Source of the DNA: an uncultured Desulfovibrio sp. | GTDB taxonomy: Bacteria; Desulfobacterota; Desulfovibrionia; Desulfovibrionales; Desulfovibrionaceae | NCBI GenBank assembly: GCA_947177085.1 | Contig: CAMWTD010000151.1 | Coordinates: 1-5,558, forward strand | Length of the DNA: 5,558 bases | Direction of reading: 5' to 3' | Shown: piece by piece, positions 1 through 5,488 of the stretch | How positions within the stretch are numbered: the stretch's first letter is position 1 | Layout of the letters: every line of letters starts with the position of its first letter | Program-made: the position numbers and the translations under genes | The notes under the pieces: generated by a model | The model's input: the letters and a program-made list of their open reading frames with translations, nothing else | Told to the model about the DNA's origin: nothing | The model's database searches: none

Positions 1-1
1 T

Positions 2-2194
2 CAGGGGCGGCAGGCCACGGGGGCGGCGGCGTCCGGCACGGTGGGGCTGCCCCTCGGGGAGAAGGCCGCGCCGCCACCGGAGCCCGAGAAGCCGCGCGAA
101 GTCATCTATGTGGACGAGCAGGGCAATCCTGTGCCCAAGCCGCCGGAGCCGGACAAGATGTTCGCCGCGGCCGAGGCGCTCATGGACGAGGGCAAGTATG
201 ACGAGGCCCTGCCCGCCTTTGAGGCCATCCGGCAGCTCCCCAATATTTCGCCCGAATTGCTGGAAAGGGCGCTCTACCGCATCAGCGACTGCCTCTGGGC
301 TCGCTATGCCGACAATCCGCTGGCCGGCTTCGAGCCCATCGTCTCCTCCACCAACGAGGCCATGAACGCCAACCTGCGTTCGCCGCGCGTGCCAGACGCC
401 CTGCTGCGCCTCGGGCTCGCCAACGCCAATGTGGGCAATCTCGGCGAGGCGCAGGGCTATATCATCGCCCTTCTGCGGCGCTTCCCCGACTATCCCGGGG
501 TGGCGCAGGGCCTCACCGCGCTCGGCGAGGCGCAGCTCAAGAACGGCCTCAACGCCGAGGCCGAGCAGTCCTTCGGCATCGTGCTCGACAAGTATCCCGA
601 ATCCTCGCAGCTCCAGGCGGCCTCGGTGGGCCTTGCACGCGCCCTGGTCAACCAGGACAAGCATGACCGCGCCCAGGTCATCCTCGACTTTATCAGCAAG
701 CGCTGGCCGCGCTATTACATCGAGGACCCGGAATTTCTGCTCCTCCAGGCGGCCAATGACGAAAAAATGGGCCGCGGCGACGCGGCCATGGACCTCAACT
801 GGCTCTATGTCAACCTCGACCCCAAGCGCCAGGGCAATGACAGCCTGCTGCTCAAGATGGGGGACGACTACCTTCGGCAGGGCAATAAGCAGGCGGCGGA
901 ATTTATCTATAATGACCTCGTGCGGGACTTCCCGGACTCCCCGGCGGCCATTACCGCGCGCCTGCGCCTGGCGGAAAAGGGCATCTACGAGTCGCCCATC
1001 ACCTATGACGAGATGACCCGGGTTTTCGCGCGCGGCAGCGAGCCGCCGCTCTGGCAGGTGTATTCGGACCTCGCCGCGTCGTCCGACACCACGCCCGAGG
1101 CGGTGCTCGCGCGCCTCAAGCAGGCCATGTGGCTCTACTGGGACCGCCAGTATCCCGAAGCCATGGGCAAGGCCGCGGACTTCATCGACGCCTATCCCGA
1201 GCACCGCGACGTGCCGCAGGCGCGCGAGATCCTCTGGCAGGCCTTCAACAAGGAGCTCGCCAATTCGCTTGCCGAGCAGAATTACGGCCGCATCCTCCTG
1301 CTCTGGAACGGCTTCCCGCTGGTGCGCGAGCGCTATGGCGAGGTGGATCCCCGCCTGCGCTATGCGCTGGCCCAGGGCTGGCTTGAGCGGGGCAATGAGG
1401 ACAAGGCCTTCGAGCTCATGGCCGACTTCCTCAAGGGCCCCATGGATCCGGACTACGGCGAGGCCGCCTTCTCGCAGTTTTTCAACCACTACCTGAAAAA
1501 CGGGGCCTGGGACAAGATCCTCGACCTCGGCAAGCTCGTTGAGGGCTGGAACCTCCAGCCGCAGTTGCGCAACCAGCTCGACTATGCGCTGGCGCTTTCC
1601 TCGCAGAACCTCAACCTGGGCGCTCCGGCGCTCGCCATGTGGCGCAGGCTCGCCGAAAGGACGGACATACCCCTCTACCAGCAGGCCTACGCCACCTATT
1701 TTCTCGCGCGCGACGCCGAAGCCCGCAAGGACATCCGCAACGCCTACGAGACCAATCGCCGCGTCATCGAGCTCTTCACCCGCCTCCAGGACGAACGCTC
1801 CGACAAGGCGGACCCGCAGCGCATCAAGGAGGCCACGGCGGCCCTGATGGATATTTGCGAGGTGGGCAACCGCATCCCCGAGGCCCTGCAATGGGTGGAG
1901 CGCTACAACGCCTATGTGCCGCAGGATTCGGAGGAATATCCGGGTCTGCGCTTCCGCGAGGCGCGCCTCTACCGCAAGCTCGGGGACGCCTCGCGCGCCG
2001 AGGCCCTGCTTGAGGACATCGTGCGCCGCTTCCCGGATTCGCCCTTCGCCCAGGCTGCGGCTGCGGAACTGCGCACCTTTGAGGTCTCGCGCGATCTGCA
2101 GCGCTTCATGCCCGGGCAGCCCAAGGAGGAGAAGACGGCCAGCGAGGGGACGACGGACGGCACCTGGAGCAGCTCCGGGCCGGCGCGGCAGTAG
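2..2194 (+). CDS. TPR-repeat protein, 5'-truncated by the window edge
   Basis: The reading frame is open from base 2 and ends at TAG 2192-2194, giving at least 730 residues. The GTG at 41 is probably internal, because the frame continues upstream and no Shine-Dalgarno precedes it. An Ala/Gly-rich stretch and a proline-rich linker (PPPEPEKP, then PKPPEPDK; residues 11-39 counted from GTG 41) lead into helical TPR-type repeats. Examples are EGKYDEALPAFEAI, VGNLGEAQ ending RRFPDYP, KNGLNAEAEQSF ending DKYPESS, RQGNKQAAEFIYNDL ending FPDSP, and a C-terminal unit at about 632-678 (KLGDASRAEALLEDIV ending FPDSP). The tail is polar and disordered-looking. TPR arrays are protein-binding scaffolds, and the recurring FPDSP/YPE turn resembles that of periplasmic CpoB/YbgF-like TPRs. 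No enzymatic motif is visible. The linker would suit a secreted or membrane-anchored protein whose signal or transmembrane segment lies upstream, but that part is not visible. Partner and pathway are unknown. Confidence 0.88.
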   Translation, partial: QGRQATGAAASGTVGLPLGEKAAPPPEPEKPREVIYVDEQGNPVPKPPEPDKMFAAAEALMDEGKYDEALPAFEAIRQLPNISPELLERALYRISDCLWARYADNPLAGFEPIVSSTNEAMNANLRSPRVPDALLRLGLANANVGNLGEAQGYIIALLRRFPDYPGVAQGLTALGEAQLKNGLNAEAEQSFGIVLDKYPESSQLQAASVGLARALVNQDKHDRAQVILDFISKRWPRYYIEDPEFLLLQAANDEKMGRGDAAMDLNWLYVNLDPKRQGNDSLLLKMGDDYLRQGNKQAAEFIYNDLVRDFPDSPAAITARLRLAEKGIYESPITYDEMTRVFARGSEPPLWQVYSDLAASSDTTPEAVLARLKQAMWLYWDRQYPEAMGKAADFIDAYPEHRDVPQAREILWQAFNKELANSLAEQNYGRILLLWNGFPLVRERYGEVDPRLRYALAQGWLERGNEDKAFELMADFLKGPMDPDYGEAAFSQFFNHYLKNGAWDKILDLGKLVEGWNLQPQLRNQLDYALALSSQNLNLGAPALAMWRRLAERTDIPLYQQAYATYFLARDAEARKDIRNAYETNRRVIELFTRLQDERSDKADPQRIKEATAALMDICEVGNRIPEALQWVERYNAYVPQDSEEYPGLRFREARLYRKLGDASRAEALLEDIVRRFPDSPFAQAAAAELRTFEVSRDLQRFMPGQPKEEKTASEGTTDGTWSSSGPARQ

Positions 2195-2261
2195 GCTGGG
2201 GAGAACCGCTGAGGCGTGCTGCCAGGGATTTTTCCTGAGGCAGCCCAGGTCCGGGCGTGCG
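2195..2261. terminator. Convergent intergenic gap with imperfect hairpin (weak terminator candidate)
   Basis: This 67-bp gap separates the stops of two genes facing each other. GCTGCC at 2218-2223 pairs with GGCAGC at 2239-2244. Inside, AGG (2224-2226) pairs with CCT (2234-2236) across a two-base bulge, closing a seven-base loop that contains TTTTT. Neither strand has a U-run directly after the stem, so this is not a textbook intrinsic terminator. Its position between convergent stop codons makes a bidirectional 3'-end structure plausible. Confidence 0.35.
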
Positions 2262-3020
2262 CTAGATGCTGACTTCGAGGATGCGCAGGCAGAAATCGCG
2301 GGTTCGCGTCCCCGCGCCGTCGGCGAGCAATTGCGCGGGCGCGCCGCGTTCGATGATGCGCCCGCGCTCCATGAACAGGATTTCCGTGGCGAGCGCGCGG
2401 GCGAAATCCATCTGGTGCGTGGCCATGACCATGGTCATGCCCCCGGCCGCAAGGTCGCGGATGACGGCCAGCACCTCGCCCACCAGTTCCGGGTCCAGCG
2501 CGGAAGTGGGCTCGTCCAGCAGCATGACCTTGGGGTCCATGGCGAGCGCGCGGGCAATGGCCACGCGCTGCTTCTGGCCGCCCGAGAGCTGCGCGGGATA
2601 GAGCAGGGCGCGCCGCGCAAGGCCCACGCGCGCGAGCTCGTCCAGCGCCCTTTCCCTGGCCTCCTTGCGCGACATGCCGCGCACCTTGCGCAGGGCGATG
2701 GCCACGTTTTCTTCGGCCGTCAGGTGGTCGAAAAGATTGAATTCCTGAAAAATCATGCCAACCTGGGCGCGGAAGGCGCAGAGCTTGCGCTTGTCGTCGC
2801 GTTCAAGGCGCTCGCCATCCAGCCAGATTTCGCCCGTGTCCGGCGGAATGAGGCAGTCGATGCACTGGAGCAGCGTGCTCTTGCCCGCGCCCGAGGGCCC
2901 GATGAGCACCATGAGCTCGCCCCGGCGCACGTCGAGGGAGCAGTCATCCAGAATGAGCTTGCCCCCCAGCCGCTTGGAGATGTGCTCCACCCGCAGCACG
3001 ACGTCCTGATCTGCGCTCAT
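2262..3020 (-). CDS. Polar amino-acid ABC transporter ATPase (GlnQ/HisP family)
   Basis: This 252-residue protein is the usual length for a GlnQ/HisP-type import ATPase, which hydrolyses ATP on the cytoplasmic face to drive amino-acid uptake. All nucleotide-binding motifs are present in order: Walker A GPSGAGKST (41-49), Q-loop Q92 in IFQEFNLF, signature LSGGQ (145-149), Walker B VMLLDEP (165-171), D-loop SALD (173-176) and switch histidine H202 in ATHQM. It should therefore be active. The start is ATG 3018-3020, preceded by GAGGAA (3027-3032) at normal spacing. The frame stays open further upstream to 3599, but that part overlaps the permease gene and reads as low-complexity shadow. It is the last gene of the operon, starting 29 nt after the permease stop. 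The substrate cannot be fixed from the ATPase alone. Glutamine, histidine or another polar amino acid are the family options. Confidence 0.96.
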   Translation of the reverse strand: MSADQDVVLRVEHISKRLGGKLILDDCSLDVRRGELMVLIGPSGAGKSTLLQCIDCLIPPDTGEIWLDGERLERDDKRKLCAFRAQVGMIFQEFNLFDHLTAEENVAIALRKVRGMSRKEARERALDELARVGLARRALLYPAQLSGGQKQRVAIARALAMDPKVMLLDEPTSALDPELVGEVLAVIRDLAAGGMTMVMATHQMDFARALATEILFMERGRIIERGAPAQLLADGAGTRTRDFCLRILEVSI

Positions 3021-3049
3021 TTGGCTTTCCTCTTGCTTGTGCGGGCCGC

Positions 3050-3742
3050 TCAGGCCGGTTCGCCCATGTCGAAGCTGCCGCCGGTGGAGTAGCCGGGCAC
3101 ATGGACCTTGTCCTCCAGGCGGCGCAGCAGCCGGAGCACCACCCAGGTCAGGAGAAAATAGATGGCGCCCGCCGCCGCATAGAGCGCCAGGTGCTCGTGG
3201 GTGCGCGCCGCGGCAAAGGAGGTGCGGGCCATGATGTCCTGCGTGCCGAGCACGAAGCAGATGGCCGAATCCTTGAGCAGGATGGAAAATTCGTTGGCCC
3301 AGCCGGGGATGGAGAGGCGCAGGGCCTGCGGCAGGATGATGTGCGCAATGCCCGTGACGTCGCTCATGCCGAGGGCCCGCGCGGCCTGCAACTGCCCGCG
3401 CGGCAGGCTTTCGATGGCCCCGCGGAAGATTTGCGACTGGTAGGCCGTGCTGGTGCAGCCGAGCACCAGGCAGGCGATGAGGAATGGATCGGCGGGGAGC
3501 CCCAGGCTGATGAAGAAGCCGTAAAAGAGGAAGAGCAGGACGAGGATGGGGACGCCCCGGAAAAACCACACATAGAGGCGCACGAGGCGGCGGCTCCACG
3601 CCGGGCCATAGACCTGCGCCACGGCAAAGGGCACGCCCAGGGCCAGCCCCATGGCGAGAGACGCGGCCACATTGCCCACAGTGACGAGGATGCCCGGCAA
3701 AATGGCGGGCAGCGCCTCAATGACGACAAAGAGCGAATGCAT
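3050..3742 (-). CDS. Polar amino-acid ABC transporter permease (HisM/GlnP family)
   Basis: This 230-residue integral inner-membrane protein forms the translocation channel of the importer. It has hydrophobic segments at about 13-43, 62-81, 86-100, 145-170 and 190-211, in line with the roughly five-helix HisM/GlnP fold. Family marks include RGVPILVLLFLFYG (62-75) and the cytoplasmic coupling loop at 119-138. The loop fits the EAA pattern (AAxxxG, nine residues, IxLP), but the first position is Gln119 instead of the usual Glu. The start is ATG 3740-3742 with AGGAA (3753-3757), 10 nt upstream, so the ribosome binding site looks weaker than those of its operon partners. Only one permease gene is present, so a homodimeric channel is the simplest reading. 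The C-terminal tail (about 212-230) is polar. The stop lies 29 nt before the ATPase start. Confidence 0.95.
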   Translation of the reverse strand: MHSLFVVIEALPAILPGILVTVGNVAASLAMGLALGVPFAVAQVYGPAWSRRLVRLYVWFFRGVPILVLLFLFYGFFISLGLPADPFLIACLVLGCTSTAYQSQIFRGAIESLPRGQLQAARALGMSDVTGIAHIILPQALRLSIPGWANEFSILLKDSAICFVLGTQDIMARTSFAAARTHEHLALYAAAGAIYFLLTWVVLRLLRRLEDKVHVPGYSTGGSFDMGEPA

Positions 3743-3923
3743 GGGCGTGGCGTTCCTGGGTTTTCACCGGGCCCGGGCGCGGTCGCCACGGGTTCATGCG
3801 GGGGCTGCGCCCCGCTTGCCGCGGCCCCGGAACCTTTCGCCCCGCGTGCGCGCGGGGCGAAAGGTTCCGGAGCGAAACGCGGGCCTAGCGCCGGTTCCAG
3901 ACAAAACCGGCCTTGGCCACGCC
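3743..3923 (-). promoter_or_regulatory. Intercistronic hairpin array between binding-protein and permease genes
   Basis: This 181-bp gap has no convincing ORF. Read in the direction of the operon it can fold into three successive hairpins. The first pairs 3905-3911 with 3890-3896 (GCCGGTT / AACCGGC, 8-nt loop). The second is a perfect 20-bp stem (3851-3870 with 3827-3846, four-base loop). The third is GGGGC with GCCCC (3809-3813 with 3801-3805, three-base loop). None is followed by a T-run, so complete Rho-independent termination is unlikely. Hairpins placed after a periplasmic binding-protein gene are known in other operons (for example REP elements after malE or hisJ) to stabilise the upstream mRNA or reduce read-through. 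The same role is inferred here. The permease ribosome binding site lies just beyond the array. Confidence 0.6.
3827..3870. repeat. Perfect 20-bp inverted repeat (stem-loop)
   Basis: The left arm 3827-3846 is the exact reverse complement of the right arm 3851-3870, separated by TGCG. The stem is GC-rich with a central CCTTTCG/CGAAAGG block, making it by far the most stable structure in the window. It is symmetric, so it would form in RNA of either strand. It sits 53 nt past the binding-protein stop and 84 nt before the permease start. The perfect match suggests either selection for an RNA structure or a dispersed REP-like element. One window cannot tell these apart. Confidence 0.85.
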
Positions 3924-4682
3924 TTACTTGTGCAGATACTTCTTCTGCAATTCCTGCCAGTAGGGATCGGCCTTGAGCTTGCGGTAGCCTTCGTCCACCA
4001 GCGCGCGCAGGTCCTTGTCCTCCTTGCGGATGGCGACGCCGAAGCCGTCCGGCTCGCCATGCGTGCCGGCCTTCTTCACGGCGCGGCCCTTGGAGATGGC
4101 GTCGTCGGCGGGGAGCTCGTCCATGAGGGCGGCCTGGATGCGGCCGTTGAGCAGGTCTTCCACGGCGAGCGGCGCGGAATCATAGAAGCGCAGCTCCATG
4201 GGATAGCCCTTGGCCTGCTGCTCCTGCTTCAGGGCATTGGCCTCGGAAGTGCCGCGCTGCACGCCCACCTTGATGGGCTTGCTCAGGATCTCCTCCACCG
4301 TGAGCGTGGAATCGGCCGGAACCACGAAGACGCGCGAGACCGTCCAGTACGGGTCGGAGAACTGCACCATCTTGGCGCGCTCGGGCGTGATGCTCATGCC
4401 GGAGCAGACCATGTCGATCTGGTTGGCCAAAAGGGCCGGGATGATGCCGTCCCAGGCCATGGGCTTGTGCTCGATGTTGATGCCCATGTTCTTGGCGATC
4501 CAGTTCATGGAATCCACGTCAAAACCGGCGGGCTGGCCGGTTTTTTCATCCACATAGGCGAAGGGCGGATAGTTGGGGTCGATGCCGTTGACGTAGGTCT
4601 TGGCCTCGGCGGCGAAGCTCCCCTGCGCGAAGATCAGGGTGAGCAGGCCGGCCAGAAGCGCGCCGCAGAAACTCTTTTTCAT
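3924..4682 (-). CDS. Periplasmic amino-acid-binding protein of ABC importer (SBP_bac_3 family)
   Basis: This 252-residue family-3 solute-binding protein captures a polar amino acid in the periplasm and delivers it to the permease. The N-terminus is a Sec signal peptide (MKKS, hydrophobic core 7-19, likely cleavage after SFA24 or A25). Cys6 is not in a lipobox, so the protein is probably soluble. Recognisable motifs are YPPFAYVD (38-45), GFDVD (53-57), WDGIIPALL (77-85) and SGMSITPERA (94-103). Arg102 in that motif is expected to bind the ligand carboxylate. Further motifs are SDPYW (109-113), GVQRGTSEANAL (140-151) and Asp188 after AALM, the usual amino-group ligand. The start is ATG 4680-4682, with GAGGGGAG (4689-4696) six bases upstream. 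It is the first gene of the operon and ends at TAA 3924-3926. The ligand could be glutamine, glutamate, histidine, arginine or similar. Pocket residues alone do not decide it. Confidence 0.96.
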   Translation of the reverse strand: MKKSFCGALLAGLLTLIFAQGSFAAEAKTYVNGIDPNYPPFAYVDEKTGQPAGFDVDSMNWIAKNMGINIEHKPMAWDGIIPALLANQIDMVCSGMSITPERAKMVQFSDPYWTVSRVFVVPADSTLTVEEILSKPIKVGVQRGTSEANALKQEQQAKGYPMELRFYDSAPLAVEDLLNGRIQAALMDELPADDAISKGRAVKKAGTHGEPDGFGVAIRKEDKDLRALVDEGYRKLKADPYWQELQKKYLHK

Positions 4683-4747
4683 GCTGGGCTCCCCTCGGGA
4701 AAATGCGTGTGCGGACGGGGACGGTCATCGCCCCCGCGGAAAGGCGC

Positions 4748-4776
4748 AATCTACCAGATGGCGGCCTGCAGCGCAA
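4748..4776 (-). promoter_or_regulatory. Candidate sigma-70-like promoter of the transporter operon
   Basis: On the minus strand, TTGCGC (4771-4776) and TAGATT (4748-4753) are 17 nt apart, and TGG directly before the -10 fits an extended -10. Matches are 3/6 and 4/6, so the call is weak. It rests mainly on spacing, position (leader of about 60 nt to ATG 4682) and lying downstream of the terminator at 4912-4938. The rest of 4683-4911 (229 bp) shows no gene and no clear operator. Confidence 0.3.
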
Positions 4777-4911
4777 GGCGCGCCCGGGGGGAGGGCCCGG
4801 GAGAGGTCGGCGCGGCGGATGACAGCTTTCAGTTCGGGAAAAGCAGAAGGGGCCAGCGGCATGGGGTGATGACAGTCAGCCGCTCGGCGGCCATGCGCCG
4901 CGGCGGGCAAG

Positions 4912-4938
4912 AAAAAGGGGGCCGTGAGGCCCCCCTTT
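4912..4938 (-). terminator. Rho-independent terminator after the small gene
   Basis: On the minus strand, GGGGGCC (complement of 4928-4934) pairs with GGCCCCC (complement of 4917-4923) around a TCAC loop. The stem is followed at once by TTTTT (4912-4916) and then C. The flanking A/T bases can extend the stem past one unpaired base. This is a standard intrinsic terminator for transcription coming from the 5047-5328 gene, 108 nt past its stop, and it isolates that gene from the transporter operon. In the plus direction the trailing T-run is only three bases, so termination there would be weak. Confidence 0.85.
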
Positions 4939-5046
4939 GGCATGTCGAATGGATTGCGTGTGAAGCGGAAATCGGCGTCGCCTTCATGTCGGAAAGGTGA
5001 TGCGTGTGATGTGCATCTTTCAGGGCGCAAACCTCGCGAAGCGCTC

Positions 5047-5328
5047 CTATTGGGTGGGCATTTCCTCGCAGGGCTGCACAAGTGCCAGCGCCAGCCTGGC
5101 GGCGGAAAGGGCCGGTCCGGGGCGGCCGCCGCCCACGCGGCGACGCACGAAACCGGCCATGTCCAGCGCCACGGCCGCGTCGTTGGGCACAAAGCGGCTG
5201 GCGTTTTTGTTGTCTTCAAGAATGTCGAGGTATCTGTCGATTTTTGAGAGGTCCTGGTGATTTCCCGGTGGTTCGTCGGGCCGCTGAGAAAGCGGCTCAA
5301 AGGATGTGTGATTCAGAATCAGCGACAT
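5047..5328 (-). CDS. Unrecognised 93-aa protein with flagellin-like N-terminus
   Basis: This small gene matches no family I can name, but it looks real. It has a strong Shine-Dalgarno, bacterial-style codons with GC-rich third positions in its second half, a promoter upstream and an intrinsic terminator downstream. AAGGAGGA (5335-5342) abuts an ATG at 5332-5334, which is too close. The in-frame ATG at 5326-5328 lies at good spacing and is chosen, giving MSLILNHTSFEPLSQ and so on. No signal peptide or membrane segment is evident. Residues about 1-50 are polar, with an acidic/basic helix (LSKIDRYLDILEDNKNASR). Then come NDAAVALDMAGFVRRRV, a GGGRPGP turn, an Ala/Leu helix and a short tail PCEEMPTQ. 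MSLILNH resembles the N-terminus of Desulfovibrio flagellins, and NDAAVALDMAGFVR faintly echoes the flagellin DDAAGLAI region. Flagellins are about three times longer, so this could be a diverged remnant or an unrelated motility-linked protein. Confidence 0.75.
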   Translation of the reverse strand: MSLILNHTSFEPLSQRPDEPPGNHQDLSKIDRYLDILEDNKNASRFVPNDAAVALDMAGFVRRRVGGGRPGPALSAARLALALVQPCEEMPTQ

Positions 5329-5334
5329 GTCCAT

Positions 5335-5343
5335 TCCTCCTTG
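5335..5343 (-). promoter_or_regulatory. Strong Shine-Dalgarno that decides the start; second GGA site
   Basis: The minus strand reads CAAGGAGGA and then ATGGACATG. The Shine-Dalgarno touches the first ATG, so initiation at the second ATG (5326-5328) fits ribosome spacing (7 nt after GGAGG). The segment TCAAGGAGGA also matches much of the CsrA consensus ACANGGANGT, so a repressor bound here would block the ribosome. Confidence 0.7.
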
Positions 5344-5352
5344 AATGGTTCA

Positions 5353-5366
5353 CTGCTTCCCTGCAG
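5353..5366 (-). promoter_or_regulatory. Candidate CsrA/RsmA-binding hairpin in the leader
   Basis: The minus-strand RNA reads CTGC-AGGGAA-GCAG: a four-base-pair stem presenting a hexaloop that fits the ANGGAN loop preferred by CsrA-family regulators. Its GGA lies about 20 nt upstream of the GGA in the Shine-Dalgarno, a distance suited to one CsrA dimer bridging both sites. The stem is short and the motif is small, so chance occurrence is possible. Confidence 0.45.
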
Positions 5367-5432
5367 ACGGATGACGCCGATATTCCCGCGCGCAAGGCGC
5401 ACGGATACCGCTACTTCCACTCAACACCGGCC

Positions 5433-5460
5433 TTATCGGCACGGGGGCAAGAGTGCTTTA
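5433..5460 (-). promoter_or_regulatory. Sigma-28 (FliA)-type flagellar promoter
   Basis: On the minus strand, CTAAAG (TAAA at 5457-5460) is followed 16 nt later by GCCGATAA (5433-5440). The FliA consensus is TAAAGTTT, 11 nt, GCCGATAA. The -10 element matches 8/8, the TAAAG core 5/5, and the spacer is one base longer than standard. Transcription would begin near 5427, leaving a leader of about 100 nt before the ATG at 5328. It faces the small gene and nothing else lies between them, so that gene is probably expressed with late flagellar genes. Confidence 0.7.
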
Positions 5461-5472
5461 GGGACGATTTCG

Positions 5473-5488
5473 ATTTTTCCGGAAAAAT
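5473..5488. repeat. AT-rich 16-bp perfect palindrome upstream of the sigma-28 promoter
   Basis: ATTTTTCCGGAAAAAT is perfectly self-complementary and centred 20 bp upstream of the promoter's TAAA element. It sits in the only AT-rich patch of the window (about 5460-5530). It could be an operator for a dimeric regulator or an UP-like element. The remaining bases to 5558 show no gene, only a weak sigma-70-like pair (5518-5523 and 5494-5499). Confidence 0.45.

Noticed and set aside
1914..3092. 392-codon open frame on the plus strand
   Set aside because: It overlaps the end of the TPR gene and runs antisense through the ATPase gene. It is rich in Arg, Ala and His with no family motif, and the opposite strand carries complete ATPase motifs. 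It is a GC-rich shadow frame.
3021..3599. N-terminal extension of the ATPase to a start at 3599
   Set aside because: The extension overlaps the permease gene in another frame and reads as Pro/Arg/His-rich shadow. ATG 3018-3020 has a good Shine-Dalgarno and gives the normal family length.
4783..4801. Two CCCGGG copies forming a possible hairpin or operator upstream of the transporter operon
   Set aside because: Short self-complementary GC runs are expected by chance at this GC content, and no second half-site or matching element supports an operator.
4683..4911. Sigma-54 promoter in front of the binding-protein gene
   Set aside because: GG and GC pairs occur (for example in TGGCCCCTTCTGC) but with 8 nt between them, not the required 10, so no valid -24/-12 element was found.
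3651..5000. 449-codon open frame on the plus strand
   Set aside because: It lies antisense to the binding-protein gene and crosses the hairpin array, the promoter region and the terminator. Its composition is low-complexity and no ribosome binding site is seen.
4725..5300. 191-codon minus-strand frame overlapping the small gene
   Set aside because: It runs through the intrinsic terminator and the upstream region, has no Shine-Dalgarno, and competes with the better-supported 5047-5328 gene.
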